DNA from: Azospirillum tabaci
GTDB lineage: Bacteria; Pseudomonadota; Alphaproteobacteria; Azospirillales; Azospirillaceae
Assembly (NCBI RefSeq): GCF_014596085.1
Contig: NZ_JACCJY010000004.1
Span: 209,113 to 273,112, forward strand
Length of the DNA: 64,000 nt
Reading direction: 5' to 3'
The notes below the pieces were generated by a model, which was not told the DNA's origin, did not search any database, and was given only the letters and a program-made list of their open reading frames with translations. Made by a program: the position numbers and the translations under genes. This document shows positions 34,765 through 43,800 of this stretch, one piece after another. Position 1 is the stretch's first letter. The number at the start of each line of letters is the position of its first letter.

Positions 34765-37200
34765 ATGCCGATCTCCGCAGGAACCCCGGTCCAGCCGCGT
34801 CCAATGCCCGACCAGCCGTCCCTCCCCACGCCGCCGGACCCAAAGCTCACTGGGGCGCTCACTGGGGCGCTCACTGGGGTGCTCTCCACGGTGGCCGCGG
34901 ACCCTCTGCTGGTGCCGGGCCGCACCTGCTGGCGGGTGGAGCGGGCGGAGCGGGTCGGGGTCATCGTCGATGCCGAGGACTACTTCGCGCTCGCCAAGGC
35001 GGCGATGCGGCAGGCGCGGCGCAGCATCTATCTGACCGCCTGGGACTTCGACGCCCGCATCCGGCTGACCCCGCAGATGCGCCATCCGCGCCGCCCCGAC
35101 AAGCTGGGCAACCTGCTGAACTGGCTGGCCGCAACCCGCCCGGACCTGACCATCCACGTGCTGAAGTGGGACTATGCGGAGCTGTTCGATCTGGCCCGCT
35201 GGTCGCAGCCGCTGTTCCTGCGCGGCTGGCTCAGCCATCCGCGGCTCCAGTACCGGCTGGACGGCGACCATCCCGCCGGGGCCTGCCACCATCAGAAGAT
35301 GCTGGTGGTCGACGACCGGCTGGCCTTCTGCGGCGGGCTGGACATCACCGCCAACCGCTGGGACACCCGCGCCCACCGTGCCGACGAGCCGTTGCGCCGC
35401 CAGCCGGACGGCACCCCCTATGAGCCCTTCCACGACGTGATGATGGCGGTGGACGGCGACGCCGCCCGCGCGCTGGGCGACCTGTTCCGCGAACGTTGGC
35501 GCCGCGCCACCGGCTGCGTGCTGTCGCCGCCCGCCATGGACGTGCTTGGTGGCGGCGGCGGCCTTTCCGACGGCAAGCGCCCCCGGCGGCTGCGGCTGAA
35601 GGCGCGCCGGGCCGGGCCGGACAGCCCCGACCCCTGGCCGCAACAGCTCGTCCCGCTGCTCAAGGATATGCCGGTCGGCATCGCCCGCACCGAACCCGGC
35701 TACAACGGGCGCGCCGAGGTGCGGGAGGTGGAGGCGCTCTACACCGCCGCCATCGCCGCGGCCGAGCGCTTCATCTACATGGAGAGCCAGTATTTCGCTT
35801 CGGTCGCCGTGGCCGAGGCGCTGAAGGCGCGGCTGGCCGAGCCGGACGGGCCGGAAATCGTCGTCGTCAACTCCGCCCGCACGTCGAGCTGGCTGGAGAA
35901 CACCGTGATGCTCGGCGCCCGCGCCCGGCTGGTGAAGGAGTTGCGGGAGGCCGACCGGGACGGGCGCTTCCGCTTCTACATCGCGAAGACCGGCGAGGCG
36001 AAGACCGGCGAGGCGAAGACCGGTGAGGCGAAATCCGGCAGTGTCGGCATCACCATCCACGCCAAGGTGATGGTGGTGGACGACCGGCTTCTGCGCATCG
36101 GCTCGGCCAACCTGAACAACCGGTCGATGGGGCTGGACACCGAATGCGATCTGGCGCTGGAGGCGCCGCACGGGCGCGCGGAGGGGCGCGAGGCCCGGCA
36201 GGCCATCGCCGGGGTGCGCGACGACCTGATCGCCGAGCATCTCGGGGTGGCGCCGGAAAGCGTGACGGCGGAGCTGCGCCGCTCCGGCTCGCTCATCCGC
36301 ACGGTGGAGGCGCTGCGCCGGCCCGGCGGACGGACGCTGGAGCCGCTGGAGGATGCCGACCCCGGCCTGCTGGCCGCCGCCGTCGCCGACTCCATGCTCT
36401 TCGACCCGGAACGCCCGGTGGGTGCGGCGGACATCGTGTGGCGCGTCCTGCCGTCGCGCATCCCGCGGCGTCATCACTGGCTGGCGCTGGCGGTCGTCCT
36501 GGCGGTGGTCGGCGCCGTCTGGGGCTTGTGGAACCACACGCCGCTGCGCGACTGGGCGACGCTGGACGCCGTTCTGGGGGCGTTCGAGCGCCTGCGCGAA
36601 TCGGCCCTCGGGCCGCTGTGGCTGATCCTGCTCTATGTCGCCGGGGGCTTCGTGCTGTTTCCGGTGCTGCTGCTGATCGCGGCGACGGCCATCGCGCTGG
36701 GGCCGTGGATGGGCTTCCCGACCGCGCTGGCCGGGGTGCTGGCCTCCGCCGCGGCGCTGTTCTGGGTGGGGCGGCTCACCGGCCAGCGTCCCATCGAGCG
36801 CTACGGCGGCGCGGTGGTGCGGCGGGCCAGCGCCGCGCTCGGCGAGCGCGGCGTGCTGGCCATGGCGGCGCTGCGGGTGGTTCCGGTGGCCCCCTTCACT
36901 GTGGTGAACCTCGTCGCGGGGGCTTCCCGCATCCGGTTTCCCGACTATCTGTTCGGGACAATCCTGGGAATGGCGCCGGGAATCCTGGTCTTCAACCTGC
37001 TCGGGCACCAGCTTGAGCGTGTGTTGACGGAACCGACGACCACCGACATGGTTCTTCTGGGTCTGGCGGCGGTGACCGCGCTGGGGCTCGGCTGGGCCGG
37101 CAATCGGCTGGTGCGGGCTCTGGGGGCGAGGCGGCCGACCACCGGGCTGACCACCGGGCCGGCCACCGGAGAAACAGCGAAGGGAGACCAACAGCGGTGA
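34765..37200 (+). CDS. Phospholipase D / VTT (SNARE-associated) fusion membrane protein
   Basis: About 811 residues from the ATG at 34765 (other in-frame starts exist, e.g. 34804). Two HKD motifs make the phospholipase D site: HHQKMLVVDD (His176) and HAKVMVVDD (His432). The C-terminal part (about 616-752) is a VTT/DedA membrane domain (GPLWLILLYVAGGFVLFPVLLLIA, RVVPVAPFTVVNLVAGA). It probably hydrolyses or transfers phosphatidyl groups, as in cardiolipin synthesis. Two in-frame tandem repeats: LTGALTGALTG near the N-terminus, and KTGEA three times before the second HKD. Its stop overlaps the next start. Confidence 0.9.
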   Translation: MPISAGTPVQPRPMPDQPSLPTPPDPKLTGALTGALTGVLSTVAADPLLVPGRTCWRVERAERVGVIVDAEDYFALAKAAMRQARRSIYLTAWDFDARIRLTPQMRHPRRPDKLGNLLNWLAATRPDLTIHVLKWDYAELFDLARWSQPLFLRGWLSHPRLQYRLDGDHPAGACHHQKMLVVDDRLAFCGGLDITANRWDTRAHRADEPLRRQPDGTPYEPFHDVMMAVDGDAARALGDLFRERWRRATGCVLSPPAMDVLGGGGGLSDGKRPRRLRLKARRAGPDSPDPWPQQLVPLLKDMPVGIARTEPGYNGRAEVREVEALYTAAIAAAERFIYMESQYFASVAVAEALKARLAEPDGPEIVVVNSARTSSWLENTVMLGARARLVKELREADRDGRFRFYIAKTGEAKTGEAKTGEAKSGSVGITIHAKVMVVDDRLLRIGSANLNNRSMGLDTECDLALEAPHGRAEGREARQAIAGVRDDLIAEHLGVAPESVTAELRRSGSLIRTVEALRRPGGRTLEPLEDADPGLLAAAVADSMLFDPERPVGAADIVWRVLPSRIPRRHHWLALAVVLAVVGAVWGLWNHTPLRDWATLDAVLGAFERLRESALGPLWLILLYVAGGFVLFPVLLLIAATAIALGPWMGFPTALAGVLASAAALFWVGRLTGQRPIERYGGAVVRRASAALGERGVLAMAALRVVPVAPFTVVNLVAGASRIRFPDYLFGTILGMAPGILVFNLLGHQLERVLTEPTTTDMVLLGLAAVTALGLGWAGNRLVRALGARRPTTGLTTGPATGETAKGDQQR
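35986..36030 (+). repeat. In-frame 15-base tandem repeat (KTGEA x3) in the PLD gene
   Basis: AAGACCGGCGAGGCG repeated three times (the third with one silent change), then a diverged AAATCCGGC. It inserts a flexible KTGEA loop between the catalytic halves; copy number may vary between strains. Confidence 0.85.
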
Positions 37201-38009
37201 TCCGATTCAGCCGAGAGCGTGTGGAGCGGATCGCCTCCGCGCTGCGCGCCGCCCGCGTCCGCCGTCCGAAACGCCGCGTCGACAGCCGCAGCGGCCCGGT
37301 GCCGGAGGGCATGGCGCCGCTGCGCGTGGCGACCTGGAACATCCACAGCTGCGTCGGGCTGGACGCGCGCTTCGCGCCGGACCGCATCGCCGAGGTCATC
37401 AAGGAGCTGGACGTCGATCTGGTCGGGCTCCAGGAGGTCGGCTGGCACCACCGCGGCGAATCCGGGCTGGATCAGTTCGCCTTCCTGGAACGGGCGACCG
37501 GCCTGAAGGCCCACGCCGGCCCGACCAAGCACAACGCCCACGCCCATTACGGCAACGCCATCCTGACCCGGCTGCCGGTCCTGAAATGCGAGCCCATCGA
37601 CCTCAGCGTCGGGCGGCGGGAGCCGCGCGGCGGCATCGACGTGATCGTCGAGGTGGAGGGGCGCCCGGTGCGCATCATCGTCGCCCATCTCGGCCTCGAC
37701 CCGTGGGAGCGAGCGCGGCAGGTCGGCGCCATCGTGGACCGGCTGGAGGAACAGCCCGCCCTGCCGACCCTGTTCATGGGCGACCTCAACGAATGGGCAC
37801 CGAACTCCCCGCGGCTGCGCAAGCTGGCCGAGGCCTTTCCCGACTGGGCCAGCCCGCGCAGCTTCCACGCGCGGATGCCCACGTTGCGGCTCGACCGCAT
37901 CTATGTGAACAACGGGCTGACCATCCCGTCCTACGAGGTGGTGCGCACAGTGTTGACGCGCCGCGCGTCCGACCATCTTCCGGTGCGCGCCACCGTGGCG
38001 GTGCCATAA
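37197..38009 (+). CDS. Endonuclease/exonuclease/phosphatase (EEP) family protein
   Basis: 270 residues; the GTG start overlaps the PLD stop (GTGA) and follows AAGGGAGACC. EEP fold motifs: LRVATWNIHSCVGLD, VGLQEVG, GNAILTRLP, IVAHLGLD, FMGDLNEW, RLDRIYVNN and a final SDHLPVRATV. Such enzymes cut phosphodiesters in nucleic acids or phospholipids; translation coupling with a phospholipase D points to a lipid or phosphodiester substrate. EEP and PLD/VTT genes are often paired. Confidence 0.9.
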   Translation: MIRFSRERVERIASALRAARVRRPKRRVDSRSGPVPEGMAPLRVATWNIHSCVGLDARFAPDRIAEVIKELDVDLVGLQEVGWHHRGESGLDQFAFLERATGLKAHAGPTKHNAHAHYGNAILTRLPVLKCEPIDLSVGRREPRGGIDVIVEVEGRPVRIIVAHLGLDPWERARQVGAIVDRLEEQPALPTLFMGDLNEWAPNSPRLRKLAEAFPDWASPRSFHARMPTLRLDRIYVNNGLTIPSYEVVRTVLTRRASDHLPVRATVAVP

Positions 38010-38049
38010 CCGATATTCCTGCTCGGGTATGCCGGACCCTTGACCCATG

Positions 38050-38090
38050 AAAGGCGCGTGCGCGGTTCCGCGTGCGCGCCTTTCTCTTTT
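38050..38090 (+). terminator. Terminator after the PLD-EEP operon
   Basis: AAAGGCGCG / CGCGCCTTT arms with an inner GC-rich stem carrying two mismatches, then TCTCTTTT. Confidence 0.65.
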
Positions 38091-38234
38091 GGTCTGATCC
38101 TCCTGACTTGACCCATTTGCAGTGCAGCGTTGCGTGGTCTGTTTCGTGTGGCTGACTGTTTCTCATGTAAGTTTTTTGCCCGAGAACGGGTGTCGGCTAT
38201 TGACCTTTTGGATAAGGACTGGCCAATCTGTTGG

Positions 38235-38250
38235 TTGGTCATACGACCAA
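38235..38250. promoter_or_regulatory. Operator candidate upstream of phaZ
   Basis: Perfect palindrome TTGGTC-ATAC-GACCAA, 53 bases before the proposed start. Its size suits a TetR- or MarR-like dimer. Further upstream, TTGCAGTGCAGCGTTGC (38117-38133) is rich in TGC/GCA as seen in PhaR targets; this second point is weak. Confidence 0.35.
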
Positions 38251-38302
38251 TGACAGCACCCAGCCGACCGGGCGTGGGATCAACCGCCGAAGCGAGGACC
38301 TG

Positions 38303-39523
38303 TTGCTTTACCATCTCTACGATCTGCAGCACGCCGCTCTGCGCCCGATGCGCCTCCTGGCCGAAGCGACCCAACACACCTTCCAGAACCCGTTCAGCCC
38401 GGTTTCCTACACCCGCGTCGGGCGCGCCGTGGCCGCCGGCGCGGAACTGCTGGAGCGCACAACCCGCCGCTTCCCCAAGCCGGAGTTCGGCCTGAAGACC
38501 ACGGTGGTGAACGGCGAGACGGTGGCGGTCACCGAGCGCATCGCCCACCGCAAGCCCTTCTGCAACCTGCTGCACTTCGCCAAGCCGGAGGGCACCCCGG
38601 CGCAGCCGCGCGTCCTGCTGGTCGCCCCGATGTCGGGGCACCACGCGACCTTGCTGCGCGGCACGGTGGCGGCGCTGCTGGCCGACCACGACGTCTTCGT
38701 CACCGACTGGATCGACGCCCGGCTGGTGCCGCTGGCGCGGGGGCGGTTCGACCTGGACGACTACATCGACACGGTGACGGAGCTGATCCGCTTCCTGGGG
38801 CCGCAGACCCACGTCATCGCGGTGTGCCAGCCGGCGGTCCCGGTTCTGGCCGCGGTGTCGCTGATGGCGGCGGGGGACGAGGCGGTGCAGCCGCGCTCCA
38901 TGACGCTGATGGGCGGTCCCATCGACCCGATGGCCAACCCGACCGTGCCGGTGAAGCTGGCGGCGACCCACCCGCTCTCCTGGTTCGAGCGCAACGTCAT
39001 CACCACCGTCCCGGCCTACTATCCGGGCGGCTTCCGTCAGGTCTATCCAGGCTTCATCCAGCTCTCCGGCTTCATGTCGATGAACCTGGACCGCCACATC
39101 GGGGAGCATGTCGGCCTGTTCCGCCACCTCGTCCGCGGCGACGGCGATTCCGCGGAGCAGCACCGCCGCTTCTACGACGAGTATCTGTCGGTCATGGACC
39201 TGTCGGCGGAATTCTACCTGCAGACCATCGAGACGGTGTTCCAGAAGCACGCGCTGGCCAACGGCACCATGGAGTCGCGCGGGCGCAAGGTGGAGCCGGC
39301 GGCGATCCGCCGGACCGCCGTGATGACGGTGGAAGGCGAGCTGGACGACATCTCCGCCCCCGGCCAGACCGAGTCGGCGCACCGCCTCTGCGCCTCGCTG
39401 CCCGACGGCATGCGCGCCCGCCATTTCCAGAAGGGCGTCGGGCACTACGGCATCTTCAACGGCCGGCGCTGGCGCGAGAGCATCATGCCGGCGGTGCGGG
39501 AGTTCATCCGCAAGCACGATTGA
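38303..39523 (+). CDS. phaZ: Intracellular polyhydroxyalkanoate depolymerase
   Basis: 406 residues from a TTG at 38303 (LYHLYDLQHAALRPMRLLAEATQ), which follows GCGAGGACC; the longer frame begins at another TTG (38231). The family start is normally at this point. Breaks down stored PHB in granules. The active site carries Cys in a lipase-like box (VIAVCQPAVP), as in the Ralstonia PhaZ1 type, with a downstream Asp (EGELDDISAP) and His (KGVGHYGIFNG). A terminator follows directly. Confidence 0.93.
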   Translation: MLYHLYDLQHAALRPMRLLAEATQHTFQNPFSPVSYTRVGRAVAAGAELLERTTRRFPKPEFGLKTTVVNGETVAVTERIAHRKPFCNLLHFAKPEGTPAQPRVLLVAPMSGHHATLLRGTVAALLADHDVFVTDWIDARLVPLARGRFDLDDYIDTVTELIRFLGPQTHVIAVCQPAVPVLAAVSLMAAGDEAVQPRSMTLMGGPIDPMANPTVPVKLAATHPLSWFERNVITTVPAYYPGGFRQVYPGFIQLSGFMSMNLDRHIGEHVGLFRHLVRGDGDSAEQHRRFYDEYLSVMDLSAEFYLQTIETVFQKHALANGTMESRGRKVEPAAIRRTAVMTVEGELDDISAPGQTESAHRLCASLPDGMRARHFQKGVGHYGIFNGRRWRESIMPAVREFIRKHD

Positions 39524-39532
39524 GGCCGCTGG

Positions 39533-39563
39533 AACCCCTCTCCCGCCCTGGGAGAGGGGTTTT
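39533..39563 (+). terminator. Terminator after phaZ (palindrome family member)
   Basis: AACCCCTCTCCC / GGGAGAGGGGTT, perfect 12-base arms with a 5-base loop, then TTTT. A case where a member of the dispersed palindrome family clearly works as a terminator. Confidence 0.85.
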
Positions 39564-39571
39564 CCATAGGA

Positions 39572-40657
39572 TCAGCGCTTCGGAACGCCCACCGGGCGCA
39601 GCTCGTGGAGCAGCCAGACCAGCCCGGACACCAGCAGGATCGCCCCCGCCTGATGGGCGGCGCCCAGCGGTATCCACACGAAGCTCAGCAGCGTGGCGAT
39701 GCCCAGCCCGATCTGCACCAGCACCATCGCCGCGGTCAGCAGCGCCACCCGCCCGGCGCGGCCCGGCAGGCGGGCGACCCGCACCCGGAGAGCCAGCCCG
39801 AGCACCACGAGGCCGGTCAGCAGCGCCAGCGCCCGGTGCGTCAGCTGGATGGCCGCGGTGTTCTCGAAAAGGTTGATCCACCAGGGCGTCAGGTTGGCGA
39901 CTTCCGGCGGGATGACCTGGCCGGCCATCAGCGGGAAGGTGTTGTAGGCCAGCCCGGCATCCGTCCCGGCGACGAAGGCCCCCCAGACGATGGTGACGCC
40001 GGTCAGCCCCAGGGCCCAGCGCGCGTGCTTGCGCAGCCGGCCGGACTCGGTCGCCCAGCCGGCCAGCGGCAGCGGGTCGAGAATCCCCAGCGCGGTGCGC
40101 AGCAGCAGCCCGTAGATCAGGATCGCCGTGCCGAGATGCAGCGCCAGCCTGTACTGGCTGACGTCGGGCCGGTCGACCAGACCGCTCTTGACCATGTACC
40201 AGCCGATCACTCCTTGGAGCCCGCCGAGCAGGAACAGCCCGGCCAGCTTCGGCCACAGGTCGGCGGGGATGCGCCCGTTGACCCAGAAGCGCAGGAAGGG
40301 GATCAGGAAGACGAAGCCGATCAGCTGCCCCCAGAAGCGGTGGAACCACTCCCACCAGAAGATCTGCTTGAAGGCCGCCAGATCCATCGCCGAGTTGTAG
40401 ATGCGGAACTCCGGCGTGGTCTGGTAGAGGCCGAAGACGCGGTTCCATTCCGCTTCCGACAAGGGCGGCAGGATGCCGATCAGCGGCTTCCACTCCACCA
40501 TCGACAGGCCGGACTCGGTCAGGCGCGTGATGGCGCCGATCACCGCCATGGCAAAGACCATCGCGCAGCAGACGAGAAGCCAATAGGCGATGGGGCGGGT
40601 GGAGGCGGGGTCGCGGACGTCTTTCCCGGCGAGGGCGGGGGCGGTGATGTCGGTCAC
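39572..40657 (-). CDS. ctaA: Heme A synthase (COX15/CtaA)
   Basis: 361 residues, GTG start. Oxidises the C8 methyl of heme O to formyl, giving heme A for cytochrome aa3 oxidase. Eight membrane helices; family motifs VIGAITRLTESGLSMVEWKP, FWWEWFHRFWGQLIGF (heme His), QGVIGWYMVKSGL, ALHLGTAI and NLFENTAAIQLTHRALALL near the end. Stands apart from cytochrome oxidase genes, as in many alphaproteobacteria. Divergent from the large oxidoreductase gene. Confidence 0.95.
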   Translation of the reverse strand: MTDITAPALAGKDVRDPASTRPIAYWLLVCCAMVFAMAVIGAITRLTESGLSMVEWKPLIGILPPLSEAEWNRVFGLYQTTPEFRIYNSAMDLAAFKQIFWWEWFHRFWGQLIGFVFLIPFLRFWVNGRIPADLWPKLAGLFLLGGLQGVIGWYMVKSGLVDRPDVSQYRLALHLGTAILIYGLLLRTALGILDPLPLAGWATESGRLRKHARWALGLTGVTIVWGAFVAGTDAGLAYNTFPLMAGQVIPPEVANLTPWWINLFENTAAIQLTHRALALLTGLVVLGLALRVRVARLPGRAGRVALLTAAMVLVQIGLGIATLLSFVWIPLGAAHQAGAILLVSGLVWLLHELRPVGVPKR

Positions 40658-40850
40658 GGACGGGCGGCTCCGGATGATGCGGAAAAGGTCCGGGGGGATA
40701 GGGACCTCCGGCTCATGTGGGGTGCGGCAGCGGCTGCGTCAAACGGACACGGGTTACCCCGTGGCCAGCGACACCGGTTTCGGGTGAAGGCGGCGGGTTG
40801 CGGGTGTTACAAATATCAGTCTTACCAACGGCTTCGGATGCGGGGCGGCG

Positions 40851-43800
40851 ATGGCGGACCTCACCCTCGGCTTCGGCCTGTCGTTCCACGAGCTTTACGG
40901 GCAGGACGGGCTGGCCCGGCTCGACCGCGCCTTCCTCGCCCGGCTGTCCGACACGGATCTGGCGCTCGCCAACCGGCTGCTGTCCGCTCGCGCCCAGCCC
41001 GACCGGCTGGAGGCCAAGGCGGAAAGCGACCTTCTGATCGCGCTCGCCCCCCACGCCGAGGATTTCATCGGCGACCTGTTCGGCATCCGCGCCGCGCTCG
41101 ACGAACTGCGCGCCCGCCACACCGAGCTGGCGCCGCTCTACACCGCCAAGCGCCTGTTCGTTCAGCGCCGCGCCGCCAAGGCGGTGAAGCCGGAGGCGGT
41201 CGCCGCCCTCGACGGGGCGGAGCTGGCCGCAAGGCTGGAGGACTGGCTGGGCGGCCCGCTGACCGAGGCCGCCTTTGCCCGGCAGGTGCTGGCCTGGATG
41301 GAGGACGAGGCGGCCCACGCCGACCAGCTCGACAGCGCCGCCCAGTACGCCGCCTGGGCGGTCTTCAGCGAGGCCGGGCGCGCCCGGCACGGCGGCGGCG
41401 TGCTGTTCCAGGTGCCGCACCGCACCGATCCGCTGCGTCTCGTCCCGGTGGAGACGGTGGAGCTGCACGGCGTCACCATGATGCGCCTGCCCGACGGCGC
41501 GTGCCGCGAGCGCCAGGGCTTCCACCTGACCGACCCCGGCACCGATCTGGCCGGGGCGCTGGACGAGGCCAACTACTGCATCTGGTGCCACAACCAGGGC
41601 AAGGACAGCTGCTCCAAGGGGCTGCGCGACCGCAAGACGGGGGAGTTCCAGAAGAGCGCCTTCGGCGTCGCGCTGGCCGGCTGCCCCTTGGAAGAGAAGA
41701 TTTCGGAGATGCACGCGCTGAAGGCCGAGGGCGTGCCGATCGGGGCGCTGGCCGTGGTGGTGGTCGACAACCCGATGTGCGCGGCCACCGGCCACCGCAT
41801 CTGCAACGACTGCATGAAGGCCTGCATCTACCAGAAACAGGAGCCGGTGGACATCCCGCAGGCGGAGACCCGCACGCTGAAGGACGTGCTGGAGCTGCCC
41901 TGGGGCTTCGAGATCTACAGCCTGCTGACCCGCTGGAACCCGCTGGACCTGCGCCGCCCGCTGATGCGGCCGGACAGCGGCTACAAGGTGCTGGTGGCCG
42001 GGCTGGGGCCGGCGGGCTTCACGCTGGCGCATCATCTGATGAACGACGGCCACACGGTGGTCGGCATCGACGGGCTGAAGATCGAGCCGCTGCCCGCCGA
42101 CCTCTCCGGCGTCCTGCCCAGCGGGACGCGGGTGCCCTTCCGGCCGATCCGCGACGTGCGCGACCTCTACGACCGGCTGGACGAGCGGATCATGGCCGGC
42201 TTCGGCGGGGTGGCCGAATACGGCATCACCGTGCGCTGGAACAAGAATTTCCTGAAGGTGATCCGGCTGCTTCTGGAGCGCCGGGCGCGCATGACGATCA
42301 TCGGCGGGGTGCGCTTCGGCGGCACGCTGACCATCGACGGGGCGCTGGAACTGGGCTTCGATCACATCGCGCTGTGCATGGGGGCGGGCAAGCCAACCGT
42401 CGTGCCGATGGCGAACGGGCTGGCCCGCGGGGTGCGGCAGGCGTCGGACTTCCTGATGGGGCTGCAACTGACCGGGGCGGCCAAGCCGGACAGCATCGCC
42501 AACCTCCAGGTCCGGCTGCCCATCGTGGTGATCGGCGGCGGGCTGACCGCCATCGACACGGCGACGGAGGCGCTGGCTTACTACCCCGTCCAGGTCGAGA
42601 AGTTCCTCTCCCGCTACGAGGTCCTGGCGGCCGAACGGGGGGAGGCGGCGGTGCGCGCCCGCTGGACGCCCGACGAGGCCGAGCTGGCCGACGAGTTCCT
42701 GGCCCACGCCCGCGCGATCCGGGCGGAGCGTCTCGAAGCGGGGGAGCAGGGGCGCGAGCCGCGAGTCGCGGCGCTGCTGCAATCCTGGGGCGGTTCGACC
42801 ATCGCCTATCGCCGCCGCCTGATCGACAGCCCCAGCTACACGCTGAACCACGAGGAGGTGGCGCACGGGCTGGCCGAGGGCATCCGTTTCCTGGAATGCG
42901 CCGCCCCGTGCGGGGTGGAGATCGACGAGACGGGAGCCGCGCGGGCCATTCACCTTGCCATCAACCCGGTCGGGCCGGACGGGGTGGTGGCCCCCGCCGC
43001 CGTGGACGCGCGGCTCCCCGCCCGCACCATCCTGGTCGCCGCCGGCACCCAGCCGAACACCGTCCTGGCCCGCGAGGAGCCGAAGTGGGTCGAGCTGGAC
43101 GGACGCTGCTTCCGCGCCATTGACGAGGACGGCCGGCCGGTGACCCCGGAGCGGCAGGCCAAGCCGGCCCAGGCGCATGTGCTGATGGCGCGGGCGCCGG
43201 ATGGGCGGTTCCTCAGCTTCTTCGGCGACCTGCACCCGTCCTTCGCCGGCAATGTGGTGAAGGCGATGGGCGGGGCGAAGCGCGGCTACCCGGTGGTCAG
43301 CCGCGCGCTGGCCCGCCGGGCGCCCACCGCGATCACGCCGGAGGCGCTGGTGCGGCGTCTGAACGCCGACCTGCGGCCCCTGGTTCACGGCGTCACCCGC
43401 CTGACCCCGACCATCGTGGAGGTGGTGGTGAAGGCCCCGGCCGCCGCGCGCCGTTTCGAACCCGGACAGTTCTACCGGCTCCAGAATTTCGAAACGCTGG
43501 CGCAACGGATCGGCCGGACCACGCTGGCGATGGAAGGGCTGGCCCTGACCGGGGCCTGGGTGGACAAGGAGGCGGGGCTGCTCTCCCTGATCGTTCTGGA
43601 GATGGGCGGCTCGTCCGACCTCTGCGCCCTGCTGAAGCCCGGCGACCCGGTGGTGGTGATGGGGCCGACCGGCGCCCCGACCGAAATCCCGGAGGGCGAG
43701 ACGGTGGCGCTGGTCGGCGGCGGGCTGGGCAACGCGGTGCTCTTCTCCATCGGGCAGGCCTGCCGGGCGCGCGGCAACCGCGTCGTCTACTTCGCCGGCT

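Noticed and set aside
35986..36030. Possible CRISPR-like repeats
   Set aside because: The 15-base units are directly adjacent, in frame, and have no spacers.
39605..43123. Plus-strand frame of 1172 codons
   Set aside because: Antisense to ctaA and then out of frame with the fused oxidoreductase; translation is Arg/Gly/Ala-rich with no motifs.
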